Shown here: in pieces, positions 22,746 through 35,160 of the stretch
Position numbering within the stretch: the stretch's first letter is position 1
Layout of the letters: each line of letters opens with the position of its first letter
From: Bactrocera neohumeralis
Lineage: Eukaryota > Arthropoda > Insecta > Diptera > Tephritidae
Length of the DNA: 64,000 bases
Direction of reading: 5' to 3'
Assembly: GCF_024586455.1 (NCBI RefSeq)
Contig: NC_065921.1
Coordinates: 78,010,720 to 78,074,719, forward strand
The notes under the pieces: generated by a model
Databases searched by the model: none
What the model was told of the DNA's origin: nothing
What the model saw: only the letters and a program-made list of their open reading frames with translations
Made by a program: the position numbers and the translations under genes

Positions 22746-25700
22746 ATGGCGGATTCCACCACTTCAATACCAACTTCCAAAGAGAAGTCAAATTCAGTAT
22801 TTACACTGAATGATTTCAACTCACGGTGAGTTAATAAACAAATTTTGAAGCTTTTTGCAAATTTTGTAAAAAGAAAATATTTCGCTCATACGCTTGATTC
22901 AGTTTGAAGACTGTTTTTCTAAATTTCTTATCAGACAAAACATTTTTCTAATCCATCAAAACTCTTTACTAAAAATTTCAGCACCCAGCTAACCGAAAAG
23001 GCACAGCTTGGCGATGAGTATAACCCAGCGGATCATCGTGACCAAGTCAAGGGTCAAACGACAGGTGGCGCATTAGCGCATTTGTTGAAAAGCTCATTAG
23101 GCACCGGTATTCTGGCCATGCCCATGGCCTTCTACAATGGCGGCTTGCTGTTCGGCATGATTGCCACGTTGGTGGTCGGCTTCATTTGTACGCATTGTGT
23201 GCAAATATTGGTAAGCATGTTTTTCATTTATGTTTATATTATTATTCAATTTATTTTAACATAACTAAAGCCAAAAGAAATCTATAGAAAATAATTAAAT
23301 TGCACAAATTTCCAAGATTTTAGTTCTATTTCAATACAAACTAAGTAAATATTTCATGAACCTTCTCAAGAATGTTAGGAGCCAGCATGTTAGGGCTACC
23401 GAAACGCTAATACATTGATAGATTTAGTGTTGAAACTACACATTCTCCCCGCCGTGCTGTCTCATAACCCCTATGTGTAAGAAAAGTGGGAAGGATCACA
23501 CATACAGAAGGGTTTCGGTTAGCTTTATCATTTAAGAAACTCATAGAAACTTTAACTGAAATCTCATAGAAACTTTAAACGAATTCTCTGCTAGCGCTAT
23601 TGGGTAATTAACCGATGTTTTAACCAATAGTGAGCCTGCAGAGGCCGTTTACGGCTTTTTTATGCCGTTAATTTTCTCAAAATGCCTCTGACAAATGAAG
23701 GCATTACACGAACGAGCATAGAGCAAGCTTTGCTTGAAATTAAAATAAAAGTTTGACTTTTGCTACATTTTCAAAATATTTCGGTGATGACGCCACACGT
23801 CGCAATCTTGACCTTACATTCCTTAAAAAAGATTATTCTTTATCCCATCTATTATCGTTATTGGCCTAATCTACACGATTTATATGCCAGATATTGTATC
23901 AGTAAAGACTATAAGAAATGTTTTCCTTAAAAAAAATTTTCGAATTACCGAAAATCGGCAAAAATGTTCATTTCGGTCATTTAATTTTATAGCTACATTT
24001 ATGGCATCGCGTTTTGTTGTTTTGCCATGTCATAATATTTTTTTTTTTTGTCATGTCATAGCAAAACCTGGACTTTATTGATAGCAAAGCAATATTTATT
24101 GTCTCAGAGTTGATTTAGCCCCCTCGAAAGAGTTTTATTCTGCCAGTAAATATTTATCACCACTTTATGATTTGTTGCTAAGATTACCTGAAAGGTGGCA
24201 TTATTTAAAAACACATTCCAATCATAAATGCATAAAGTTCTATTTTATAATACTAAATACTCGTAAAGAAATATTTACTCGAAGTTCAGTACACTTTGTT
24301 ACTGGGCCAACCAAACAGAGGTTTTACCGTACGCCGGCGATTATTATCACTGAAACCGGACAAAACACGTGAACCAATGCTCTCCATATACTTCTTTTTA
24401 TCATTCAGAATAGGATATTTTGCAAGTTAGTTTCCATATTAACGATTTGCCTTAAAAGTTGTAGCAAAGTAATGTGTGTATGGAGCCGCTGTATGATAGG
24501 AAGCAGCTAGCCTGTGTGCCGCACCGTCTTAACTTATGTTAGGTGCACCACCTCCTGACCTGATTATCATACAGCGTGCTGTTGCTGCGGAATGACTGGA
24601 TTTCCGATAATGATGTGAAGGGTTCTAGATGATAGGATCACACGTATAGGTGGCAGAACCTTGGGGAAAATAGTCCTAATGGTCGACTAGGAGGTGCACC
24701 CCCTCCTGACCTGATTATCATACAGTGTGCTGTTGCTGCGAAATGACTGGATTTCCGATGATGATGTGAAGGGTTTTATTTGATAAGATCATGTATAGGT
24801 GGCAGAACCTTTGGGAAAATAGTCCAAATGGTCGACTAGGAGGTGCACCCCCTCCTGACCTGATTATCATACAGCGTGCTGTTGCTGCGGAATGACTGAA
24901 TTTCCGATAATGATGTGAAGAGGAAGGTATGTCTAAGGAGCAGGAGGCTTCTAGATGACAAGGTGATGTGTAGGTAGCAGGATCGTTGGGACAATAGTCC
25001 TAATGATCGAGTGACCTATAAGTACATTCGGTACGTTGGGTTTGTTGAGGATATCCCAGACTTCGGATTCTGTCTGAGATGTTAGCGGTGTGTTCTCCAC
25101 AAGTCGGAATGCCGAATAGTTAAAGTCGTTTGCGCGTGAATTGTATAGGCAGTGAAGGCGTTTAACTGGGAATTAGGGTAAGCTTCATGATGGCCCCTTC
25201 CTATACTTCCCTTGACATCCCTTTGTAGTCATTTTCATATTTTAAGCTACACTTATAGTATTCTTTATTATAGGAAGACCGATTATTTATTTACACAGCA
25301 ACTATAAATGTCATCTTCACTTGCAGGTTAAAACATCGCAAGATATTTGCAAAGAAATCAGAGTACCTGCCTTGTCATTTGCTGAGACAGCCGAAAAGGT
25401 TTTCGAAAACGGACCAAAACGTTTGCGTTCATGGTCGAATTTTGCGAAGTAAGTATTTGCTACCATATTCTCTTAATTGATTAATAATGGACTACTTTAA
25501 AATTAACCTCACATTATCTCTCCCTCTTTCACACTCTTTACTAGGCAATTCGTTGACGGCGGTCTGATGGGCACATACTATGCCGCCGCTTGCGTTTACA
25601 TGGTGTTCATTGCCACATCATTTCACGACGTGATCAACTATGACACCGGTCTTAAATGGGATGTGCGCATTTATATTGCGATTGTTGTAATACCCTGCTT

Positions 25701-28700
25701 GGTAATTGGACAAATAAGGGATTTAAAATGGCTTGTACCATTTTCAGCTATGGCCAACATATTCATTGTGGTCACATTCGGCATTGTGTTATACTACTTA
25801 TTCAGCGAGCCTTTGGTGTTCGAAGACAAACCGCTGATAGCGAAAGCCACACAGCTACCGCTCTACTTTGCGACTGTCATCTTCGCCATGGAGGGTATTG
25901 GCGTAGTTATGCCCGTCGAGAATACGATGAAGAACCCACAAAGATTCCTTGGCTGCCCCGGTGTGCTCAATACTGCTATGATTGTGGTAGTGTCATTGTA
26001 TGCGGTAATCGGTTTCTTAGGTTATGCACGTTATGGCAGCGATGTGCTTGGCAGCATTACTTTGAACCTGAAGGAGGGTGTACCGTAAGTATCAAACCCA
26101 TACAGCTATATATAATAATATTTGAAAATTACTTATAACGTCTGCTTTTATTTGTTTATTTATGTAGTTTGGCTGACACGGCGAAATTGTTGATGGCCGT
26201 TGCCATACTGTTCACCTATGGACTGCAGTTCTACATACCCAACGAAATTCTCTGGAAAAAAATTAGTCATAAATTTAACGAACAACATCACAATAGAACA
26301 CAAATACTTTTACGTACCGGTATTATATTGATTAGTGGTGGTGTTGCTGCAGCTATACCGAATCTGGAACCATTCATCAGTTTGGTGGGCGCCATCTTCT
26401 TCTCACTGTTGGGTAAGTTCTATATGCATTTTCCATTTTTATACCCTGAACAGGTTATAGTAAGTTGGACACAAGGTTTCTAACAAAGTCCGTTGTGATT
26501 TACGTAAGTACCTCCCTGCGAAGACCTAACCTCACGGTGTTTTATTTTTCTAGAAGCACGTAGATCAATACAATGCTATGATCAGCGCCCCAAAGCATAA
26601 ATGCATTCAGCACTCATACCTTGGAGAACCAAAGTATAAATGCATTTTGCACGTATACTTTGGTTCCAATTGGTTCAGGTGGATAGGAACACCTTAGGCG
26701 CCTTCTTCGGGTACGAGGCCGATCTAAAACCTCTGCCGTACTTTGGGTTCGGCACCCGGCCGCAATGCGACTCCACATTGGACTGAATTTTTCAACCCTG
26801 CCTGCCTTTAGGTTTAAACCATAGCCACCACGAATCTCCACCAAGTGCCTCACCCAATAAGCAGATTGGAGTAAACTCCAAGCGCTAACTGCTCCCCATA
26901 GTACCAGGTTAAAGTCTCTGGTAATACCTTGTAGCTTTTGCTACTAACAGTTGAGCCCCTAGAACTCAATGACTGGTGACATTTGTCTCGTGAAACAAAT
27001 TCCTTATACCCGTAAATATCGTCTTTTTTTAAGAGCTGATAACTTTTTTTAAAAAAAAACGCATAAAATTTGCAAAATCTCATCGGTTCTTTATTTGAAA
27101 CGTTAGCTTTTGAAGATAATTTCATTTACCGCGGCTGCGTCTTAATTCGGAAAGTCCAATTTTGGGCAACCTTTTCGAGCATTTCGGCCGGAATAGCCCG
27201 AATTTCTTCGGAAATGTTGTCTTCCAAAGCTGGAATAGTTGCTGGCTTATTTCTGTAGACTTTAGACTTGACGTAGCCCCAACTTACGGGTCCATTTCTT
27301 GAGATGAATTGTTCTCCGAAGTTTTCCCTCAAAATGGCCATAGAATCGCGAGCTGTGTGGCATGTAGCGCCATCTTGTTGAAACCACATGAGTCAACATT
27401 TAAATGAAATTATCTTCAAAAAGTAAATGTCATGAACCAATCTAACGTTTCAAATAAAGAACCGATGAGATTTTGCAAATTTTATGCGTTTTTTTTTTAA
27501 AAAAGTTATCAAGCTCTTAAAAAATCCCCCGATATAAAGCGTATAATAATTAATTCAAGATGAGTATTATAGCACTATTTCTGACACAGACCATGCTGAC
27601 ATTTCAAGGCTAGCCCAGAAAGAAAGACATAGTGCATATGGATTTTAGTCGCCTCTTACGACAGGCATGCCTTACCACGGGTAAATTCTAACCCCTACCC
27701 GCAGGGGGAACAAGGTTTCTAACAGTCAGAAAGAGACGTCGAAGACCCTTTAAAATATCTATATATACAGACGTATATAAATAATCAGCGTGACGAGCTG
27801 AGTTGGTTTAGCCACGTCCGTGTATCTGTCCTTCTGTATACATACATACATGCGAATTAGTCCGTCAGTTTATGAGATATCGATTTGAAACTTCGCACAC
27901 GCCTTTTTCTCTCCAAGAAGCTACACATTTGCCGGATCCGTAGATATCGGATCTCTATAGCATATAGCTGCAATACAATCATACAAACTGAACAATCGGA
28001 TTCAAGTGCTTGTATGGAACATTTTTTATTTGACAAGATATTTCGACGAAATTTGGCACAGATTATTGCCTAAGGCAATGGTGCAGTATCCAAAGAAATT
28101 ATTCAGGTCGGACCATTATAGCATTAAGCTGCCATACAAACTGATAGATTAAATTCAAGTTCTTGTATGAAAAACTCTTTTAGTTGTCAAGGTATCTTCA
28201 AAAAAATTAACATGCTCTATTGTCCAAAGCAATAATGGCAATCTTCGAAGAAATTTTTGATGTCGGACCACTATAGCAAGTCAAGTCTTTGTATGAAAAA
28301 CTTTTGTATTTGTCAAGGTATCATCATGAAATTTGGCGTACATTATGAGCTAAAGCATCGCTACATTCTCCAAAGAAATTGTTTAGATCGGACTATTATA
28401 GCATATAGCTGTCATACAACACACCGATAAAAACCCGAATAATAATCTATTTATAACCTTTTATGCTATATAAAATGCACCGGCGAAGGCTACATGTTTT
28501 TATACTCTCGCAACAATGTTGCTAACGAGAGTATTATAGTTTTGTTCACATAACGGTTGTTTGTAAGTCCTAAAACTAAAAGAGTCAGATATAGGGTTAT
28601 ATATACCAAAGTGATCAACGAGTTTTTTATGTTGTCTGTCCGTCCGTCCGTCTGGCCGTCCGTCCGTGCAAGCTGTAACTTGAGTAAAAATTGAGATATC

Positions 28701-29767
28701 ATGATGAAACTTGGTACACGTATTCCTTGGCTCCATAAGAAGGTTAAGTTTGAAGATGGGCAAAATCGGCCCACTGCCACGCCCACAAAATAGCGGAAAC
28801 CGAAAACCTATAAAGTGTCATAACTAAGCCATAAATAAAGATATTAAAATGAAATTTGGCACAAAGGATCGCATTAGGGAGGGACATATTTGGACGTAAT
28901 TTTTTTGGAAAAGTGGGCGTGGCCCCGCCCCCTACTAAGTTTTTTGTACATATCTCGGCAACTATTATAGCTATGTCAACCAAACTCTACAGAGTCGTTT
29001 TCTTCAGGTATTTCCATATACAGTTCAAAAATGGAAGAAATCGGATAATAACCACGCCCACCTCTCATACAAAGGTTATGTTGAAAATCACTAAAAGTGC
29101 GTTAACCGACTAACAAAAAACGTCAGAAACACTAAATTTTACGGAAGGAATTGCAGAAGGAAGCTGCATTTGTTTAAAAATTGAAAATGCGTGGCGCCGC
29201 CCACTCCATATCTCAACACTCTACCGATTTCAAAAATTCGGTACGTAATAACACCCTGATAACATGTTATGGGTGAAATCGGTTGACAACCACGCCTTCT
29301 TCCAATATAACGCTATTTTGAATTCCATCTGATGCCTTCTTTGTATAACACGAGTATAAACATTAGGAACCAATGATGATAGCGGAATAAAATTTTACAC
29401 AAAATACGGTATTTGAAAAATACGTAAATGACGGATAATGAAATCTCGATTATCACTTTATCATGCGAGAGTATAATATGTTCGGTGACACCCGAACTTA
29501 GCCCTTCCTTACTTGTTTTATATTGTATATTATATTTATATACATTTTTTTTTCTATTTTTTTTTTCAAAAAAATAATTTTCTATACATTTTCACAGGCA
29601 TTTTTGCGCCCAGCGTGTGTGAGACGGTTTACTTGTGGCCCGATCGTTTGGGCTGGTGCAAATGGAAGCTCTACAAGAACATTTTTTTGGCTGCCTTTTC
29701 GATATGCGCTCTGGTTGCTGGCTCAACAGCAAGTATACATGAAATCATCAAATTGTACACGGAATAA
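22746..29767 (+). CDS. SLC36-type proton-coupled amino-acid transporter, copy A
   Basis: Coding exons are 22746-22825, 22982-23210, 25327-25448, 25545-26084, 26168-26412 and 29598-29767. All introns are GT-AG and the exons join in frame to about 461 aa. The product resembles the amino acid/auxin permease (Aa_trans) family, SLC36 branch. Members move small amino acids with protons across plasma or lysosomal membranes; the substrate here is unknown. Visible features are a polar N-terminus (residues 1 to about 58), the TM1 motif GTGILAMP at residues 67-74, the loop HDVINYDTG after an early membrane segment, FAMEGIG followed by MPVEN, GFLGYARYG, and a final hydrophobic pair ending in a short EIIKLYTE tail. 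About 11 membrane segments are expected. The start follows a TTTTGCAG acceptor directly, so an upstream non-coding exon is likely. Introns 2 (2.1 kb) and 5 (3.2 kb) are swollen by repeats, but the reading frame is intact. It is closest in layout to copies B and C downstream. Family assignment is firm; orthology to one Drosophila gene is not claimed. Confidence 0.93.
23211..25326 (+). other. Intron 2 of copy A
   Basis: It is 2.1 kb with GTAAGC at the start and TTGCAG at the end. It holds a tandem repeat at 24541-24985 and otherwise unassigned AT-rich sequence. A stretch at 24990-25190 (GTACATTCGG..., less AT-rich) looks like an old element I cannot name. The same intron is 355 bp in copy B. 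Confidence 0.8.
24541..24985. repeat. Tandem repeat, 150-bp period, about 2.9 copies
   Basis: GGTGCACC at 24542, 24693 and 24842 starts units that share CTCCTGACCTGATTATCATA, GCTGTTGCTGCG and GATTTCCGAT.ATGATGTGAAG. They end with ATAGTCC.AATGGTCGACTAG. Units are near-identical, so the array is young. It is more GC-rich than the intron around it. Confidence 0.85.
26485..27709 (-). mobile_element. Retroelement-like insertion in intron 5 of copy A, flanked by a 14-bp duplication
   Basis: ACAAGGTTTCTAAC occurs just before (26471-26484) and just after (27710-27723) the block, and the flanks read on as one older repeat. Read in reverse, the block begins CCCCCTGCGGGTAGGGGTTA and AGGCATGCCTGTCGTAAGAG, a 5' start widely seen in insect non-LTR elements (from memory). 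A 14-bp target duplication fits LINE-type insertion. Its body is interrupted by the inverted-repeat element at 27014-27535. Confidence 0.65.
27014..27535 (-). mobile_element. DNA transposon remnant with long (about 100 bp) terminal inverted repeats
   Basis: The ends from ATATCG through TTTTTTAAGAGCT, GATAACTTTTTT, CGCATAAAATTTGCAAAATC and GGTTCTTTATTTGAAACGTT to GAAGATAATTTCATTTA are mirrored at the other side, where about 20 extra bases intervene. Between them minus strand 27126-27389 encodes MWFQQDGATCHTARDSMAIL to WGYVKSKVYRNKPATIPALE and MLEKVAQNWTFR, a Tc1/mariner-like transposase C-terminal part. The 87-aa frame is open, but the front of the protein is gone. Confidence 0.8.
27710..28495 (+). 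repeat. Dispersed repeat with tandem units of about 125 bp
   Basis: The left end is at about 26440 (ATACCCTGAACAGG), split off by the retroelement insertion. After GAGCTGAGTTGGTTTAGCC and TCAGTTTATGAGATATCGAT come repeated units with GAAGAAATT, CGGACCA.TATAGCAT, CATACAAACTGA and TTTGTCAAGGTATC. It is non-coding and abundant in the window. Confidence 0.7.
28497..29519 (-). mobile_element. 1.02-kb non-autonomous repeat (Helitron/Helentron-like?), copy 2
   Basis: This is the reverse orientation of 4423-5493, sharing all landmarks: TATACTCTCGC with the hairpin at the left, the GTCCGTCCGTC microsatellite near 28640, and TAGCCCTTCCTTACTTGTTT at the right. It ends 78 bp before the last exon of copy A and may supply part of the acceptor environment. 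Confidence 0.8.
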
Positions 29768-30890
29768 GTTTTAAGATTATTGCTAGTACTTAGTATAAGT
29801 GTGAAAGTGTTTAGTTTTAGGAGTATATGTGCCAAACAAGCGCCAGTTAAGGTGCTTTAAGCATAAATTTTAAATAGGAATTTTAATGTTTGTACATACA
29901 ATAATCCATTGTTAAGTACCTGTGATTTAAATGTGTGAACGTGATTCGCTTTTTAAGCAAATTTAGTGCTTAATGACAGTATTTAGTTAATAGCAAGTTT
30001 CGAAAAGGAGTTTAAATTAATCTGAAAAGCCTAGCCAAAGACTGTATTGTTTCAGGCGTGGTCTTTGAGACGCTATATCACTGCTTGCATGCTTTGTGCG
30101 TTGCTCTCTTTTCAAAAAATTGCATGTAAATGCAACAACAAAGTTCTCGTGTTGAATTCGTATAAGAGATAGTATCAAGCCTCCCAATTTGTTTCATATT
30201 TTAGAACAGTTTTACTATTGTGAATAGTTCAATAGACAAATGAAAACACATACTATTTTTTAAGACTTAAAATCAATTATTATTTGTTTTTTAGTAAACT
30301 AAGTGGTTACTAAAACGTTTTTTTGACGCATAAAGCAGAATTTATCCACCAAGTAATAAACCCAAGACAAGAGCGCATGTGTGAAAAGTAGTTGGAACAT
30401 CTACGATAGTTTGTTGTTCGTTCGATTCGCTACTCTACAACGCTAGGCGAATCGAAGACGCTTGAGCATCACAGCGAGTAACTAAAATGTCAATAATAAA
30501 AACTCTGCGAGAGTCCTAACAACCTTAACACGCTAAGTGTCAAAAATTATGAGAATGCTAATGAAAGCATGAAACAGGTAGTAGGTCGTAAGGCAAAGGT
30601 TAGGTCGAACAGAAATTTATTTATATTTATTTTTTGTAAAAAAGTTAATATAATTAATAATTATTATAATTGCTATTTTAGAAACTTTGTCGTATCATCA
30701 ATATTAGTTTAGCATTTTCGTTAACTGTTTTGAAGAAGCAAATGCGATATTAACTTTTATCAATGTAGTTATTAATTCAAAATCACTGAAAATATATAAG
30801 TTTTTTAAACATTTATGAACAGTTGGATTATTCACCTGTTAATTTAAGCTAATAATAATAAATTTAAAAAAAATTGTTAAAAAGTATATT
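29768..30890. other. 3' UTR of copy A and spacer
   Basis: No perfect AATAAA is seen in the first 300 bp; the sequence after the stop is AT-rich and unique in the window. Confidence 0.45.
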
Positions 30891-32263
30891 TACTGTGGGC
30901 AAAAAATATTAAGACTTTAAGGGGGTATTCTGGTCTAGAAGCATGAATTTCAGGTAATTTTTAAAGTGTCGTAAAAAAAGGCAATTAATATTTTTACTAT
31001 ACATTTTTTTATTAGTTATTTGTTAATTTTAGAAGAGTACAGAAAAAAATTAAAAACTAAAAAAAGTAAAAAATTTCAAAAATTATGAAAAAGAGGGGAA
31101 AATTTTTTTTCACAAAATGGCGACTGCCTGAAAAAAAAAAGTTTTTTTGGATCACTTTTTCTGACTATTTCGAATTTTTTAAAAATAATAAAAATAAAAA
31201 TTTTGGGATGGGGCTAGTTCCAACCATAGACAAGCCTATAAGGAAGACTCTATAAAATTTTCAAGTAAATCGGTCCAGTAGAACCTGAGAAATCGTGGGT
31301 ATCGTTCCGAAAAAAAAAATCCACTTGGACACATATTTCTGAATAGTTAAACTTTGAAAATAATGTATAAAAAAAAATTCAATTTTTTTTTTTAATTTCT
31401 AGACCAGAATACCCCCTTAACCCCCATCAACATCAACTGATGACACATCAATAAAATAAAGGAATTGGTGCTTGAGAATCGACGACTAAAAGTCAGAGAT
31501 CTTACTGGCATCGTTGGAATATCGGTAGGATCAGTGAAGACCATTTTGAAAGATCATTTGGTCCTAAGAAAAGTGAAAGCACGAAACGTTCCAAAGTCAC
31601 AAAATTTTTTCGAAAAACAGCTCGTCAACGTCTGTGAAACAATGCTTTGCTACTACCAAGATATCATGAAATGTACTATCACTGGCGACGAGTCTTGGAT
31701 CTATGCTTACGACTCGGAAAAAGACGAAGAATCGGTCTAATATGGCAAAGCTGAAACGAAGCCGCGAAAACCACGCCAAAGTAGATCAAAAATCAAGGTT
31801 ATGTTGACAGTTTTCTCGCCGAATTTCTTCCGACCGACCAAACTGCCAACAAGGAATATTATTTGAGTGTCATGCGTTGTTTGCTTGAAGCTATTCGTAA
31901 AAAGAGGCCGGAATTGTGTGTTGACGGTCTTGGTTTAAGACCACGATAATGCACCGCTGCATACTTCATTGATTCTTCGTGCGTTTTCGCCAAATTTTCA
32001 ACCAATATCGTGCCGCAATCACCGTATTCGATTGATTTAGCTCCGTGTGAGTTCTGGGTATTCAGCAAACTCAAACGGTCGCCCCAGGGTAAACGTTTTG
32101 AGTCAATTGAAGACCTTAAACGTGAATCGCTCCGCGCATTGAAGGCTATTCCCGAAATTGACTTTAACAACTGTTTCGAGGATTGGAAAGAACGTTGGCG
32201 CAAGTGTATTAGGGCCAAAGGAGTTTAGTTTGTGGTAGCTTTACTATTTTTTGCACATAGTAG
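30891..32263 (+). pseudogene. Mariner transposase pseudogene, N-terminus lost, MITE inside
   Basis: Terminal repeats TACTGTGGGCAAAAAATA and TATTTTTTGCACATAGTA frame the element. After the MITE (30917-31420) the frame resumes at PSTSTDD-like sequence, so about 270 bp of the N-terminal region are missing compared with 20998-22207. Recognisable parts are LKVRDLTGIVGISVGSVKT, KCTITGDESWIYAYD (first catalytic Asp kept), HDNAP (second), and IDLAPCEFWVFSKLKR, where the third catalytic Asp is Glu. The tail IDFNNCFEDWKERWRKCI is open. Confidence 0.85.
30917..31420. mobile_element. TTAA-flanked MITE (piggyBac-like ends), 0.5 kb
   Basis: TTAA at 30917 and 31417 flank perfect inverted ends GGGGGTATTCTGGTCTAGAA. 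It is inserted just inside the left terminal repeat of a mariner. No ORF. A longer, older relative lies at 18632-19321. Confidence 0.88.
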
Positions 32264-32796
32264 TACTATATGAATAGTATGTAAGTACTTAAGAGGAAAT
32301 AAATGGCGTACAATTGTTATTATTCAATTAATTATTAATTAAATTATAAAAAAGAAATATTGATGAAGAAAAAAATGCAAATAATATGCTTTCAAAAGTA
32401 TTTTATATCTTTATATAAATCCGGCAAATAATAAAAATTTGTATGTAAATATTTTCTAAACCTTAAGAAAATTAATTTTTTAATACCGTCCTTTATAAAA
32501 CTATAAGCGACTTAAGATCAAGCTGTACATAAAAATTTAACAAAGAAGCACGACAAAAATTAAGTTCTGTTAAAGCTTAAAAGCCATATTATATTTACTT
32601 TTAACATAATGTAATAATAACAGCGCATTGAATAAGCAATACGTTATAAAAGGTTAAAAATGGCAAGGTCATAGCTTTAATTGTAAAAAACTGTTGCATG
32701 TAAAAAATAAAAAATGACACTATTTACTAAATAAATATTAACTATATGTATAGATATTAAAAAATAAATAAATGCAAGTAAGTTGCGGACCTTTTT

Positions 32797-33860
32797 TTTA
32801 TACTCTCGCAACAAAGTTGCTAAGGAGAGTATTATAGTTTTGTTCACATAACGGTTGTTTGTAAATCCTAAAACTAAAAGAGTCAGATATAGGGTTATAT
32901 ATACCAAAGTGATCAGGGTGACGAAAGAGTTGAAATCCGGATGTCTCTCTGTCCGTCCGTCCGTCCGTCCGTCCGTGCAAGCTGTAACTTGAGTAAAAAT
33001 TGAGATATCATGATGAAACTTGGTACACGTATTTTACCATAAGAAGGTTAAGTTCGAAGATGGGCAAAATCGGCCTACTGCCACGCCCACAAAATGGCGG
33101 AAACCGAAAACCTATAAAGTGTCATAACTAAGCCATAAATAAAGATATTAAAGTGCAATTTGGCGCAAAGGATTGCATTAGGCAGGGGCGTATTTGGACG
33201 TAATTTTTTTGGAAAAGTGGGCGTAGCCCCGCCCCCTACTAAGTTTTTTGTACATATCTTGGAAACTACTATAGCTATGTCAACCAAACTCTATAGAGTC
33301 GTTTCCATCAGGCATTTCCATATACAGTTCAAAATGGAAGAAATCGGATAATAACCACGCCCACCTCCCATACAAAGGTTATGTTGAAAATCACTAAAAG
33401 TGCGTTAGCCGACTAACAAAAAACGTCAGAAACACTAAATTTTACGGAAGAAATGGCAGAAGGAAGCTGCACCCAGGTTTTTTTTAAATTGAAAATGGGC
33501 GTGGCGTCGCCCACTTATGGACCAAAAACCATATCTCAGGAACTACTCAACCGATTTCAATTAAATTCGGTATATAATATTTTCTTAACACTCTGATGAT
33601 ATGTACGAAATATGGGTGAAATCGCTTCACAACAACGCCTTCTTCCAATATAACGCTATTTTGAATTCCATCTGATGCCTTTTCTGTATAATACGAGTAT
33701 ATACATTAGGAACCAATGATGATAGCGGAATAAAACTGTACAAAAATACGGTATTTGAAAAATATGTAAATGACGTATAATGAAATCTCGATTATCACCT
33801 TATCATGCGAGAGTATAAAATGTTCGGTGATACCTGAACTTAGCCCTTCCTTACTTGTTT
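32797..33860 (-). mobile_element. 1.06-kb non-autonomous repeat (Helitron/Helentron-like?), copy 3
   Basis: It has the same structure and orientation as 28497-29519: left hairpin CTCGCAACAAAGTTGCTAAG, a (GTCC)n microsatellite near 32960, and the end TAGCCCTTCCTTACTTGTTT. It is close to copy 1 in length and has no coding capacity beyond chance frames. Confidence 0.8.
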
Positions 33861-34099
33861 TGTTTTACATTTCACAGCGCAACAGCTGCGGCAAAGTTCT
33901 TCTGTACGTACATATAGTCATCGCCGTCTAACTTTAGGTACAAGAAATTAACAGTTTCCACGTGGTTAGACCATAAGAAACTGTGTAAAAACATGGTTAG
34001 TATCATGGAGAACTTAAGTCGTAGGGTTGATCCAAAAATCGATGGATCATACTTGGATAGATATTTGTGCTTTGTGTTACCCAAAATCTCCTTATTGTG

Positions 34100-34400
34100 C
34101 ATCACTTCATAGATGGACGAAACGCTTCGTAGCTCACATCAAATTGATTAAGGCGGTCAATATTAAACCCAACCACTTCGTTAGGTTCTCCAAAGGTATG
34201 CATACTGGATATTTCAAACTCAGTCCTGCAAAACCAGGCAATAAAGAAGAAAGTGACAAGGCAATTCTATATCGCCTTCCTTCATACAACAAAGAGCGTC
34301 CGACAATGGAGAGCCTATTTGCATAAATGTATTTATTGTTTCTGTGACTACATGCGACAAGACGCTTCAGGCAAGTATTAGAAGTGATCGGCATAGACTC
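34100..34400 (-). mobile_element. LINE 3'-end fragment (weak)
   Basis: Minus strand reads SLLYEGRRYRIALSLSSLLP, GFAGLSLKYPV and LTKWLGLILTALINLM then ATKRF. This can be laid against the LINE tail at 17127-17450 (EEGEMET..., LAKLAKFLVTASINLW). It is degenerate. Confidence 0.35.
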
Positions 34401-34929
34401 GCTTTCTTTTTAACCTCCTCTACCTAAGTTCAACGAGAATTGGAAATATAGGTTCCAGTCAATATCCGTTTATGTGAAGAATTATTTTTCACTTTTAATT
34501 TAATATACTATAAACCATGTTTTTTAGCTTTTTAAAACATATTTATAACTAACCGCCTATGGCATTTTTACTTTCTTTAAGGATGTGTTTGAAAACATTT
34601 GTCATTGACTTGACAGCATGGAAAGTTAAAGCTTTTAGATGCACAGTTTTAGGGGTATTTTTTTGCCTATCAAACTGTTGATTATTTTGTCAATATACAC
34701 ACAAACATACAACCATACATACGTAAATACAAACAGTTGAAGCTAATAAAAGCGTTATAAAATCAACCAAATGCACTGTTGTCCAGATATTTGTTGTCTG
34801 GATCATTGAAAATGTATTACACGACATCGACAATTCTTGAACATAAGAATAAATACCTTAAGAGTACGACTTATGCAAAGCTTTATCCTGTTATGCTCAT
34901 TGGTGTTTGATTTGTATACTGACAGTGAC

Positions 34930-35160
34930 AGATTTTGATGAAATGAAAGTTGTCTTATATGGGAAGTAGATGTGGTTGTTGTCCGATTTCGTCCATTTTA
35001 ACAGCGAGTAATAGGAATGGCTGTATAACCGCACATAGCAAATTTCATTGAAATTGATAAACAAGTTCTGAGATATAGGAATTCACCTAAAGCTGGACGA
35101 TGCCACGTCCATTGTTAAATTTTTACACCATCTTCTGCCAAGGAAATTTGATGCACGTGG
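34930..35160 (+). repeat. Fragment related to the 1-kb Helitron-like repeat
   Basis: GTGGTTGTTGTCCGATTTCG, AGTTCTGAGATATAGG and GATGCCACGTCCATT parallel the GGGCGTGG..TTATCCGATTTC, CTCCTGAGATATGG and GACGCCACGCCCATT run inside 4640-4790. It abuts a mariner remnant. Confidence 0.5.

Noticed and set aside
26614..26853. 79-aa minus-strand frame in intron 5 of copy A as a gene
   Set aside because: It lies within the retroelement-like insertion flanked by a 14-bp duplication; probably element sequence.
34027..34326. 99-aa plus-strand frame
   Set aside because: The opposite strand gives a better, though weak, explanation as a LINE tail.
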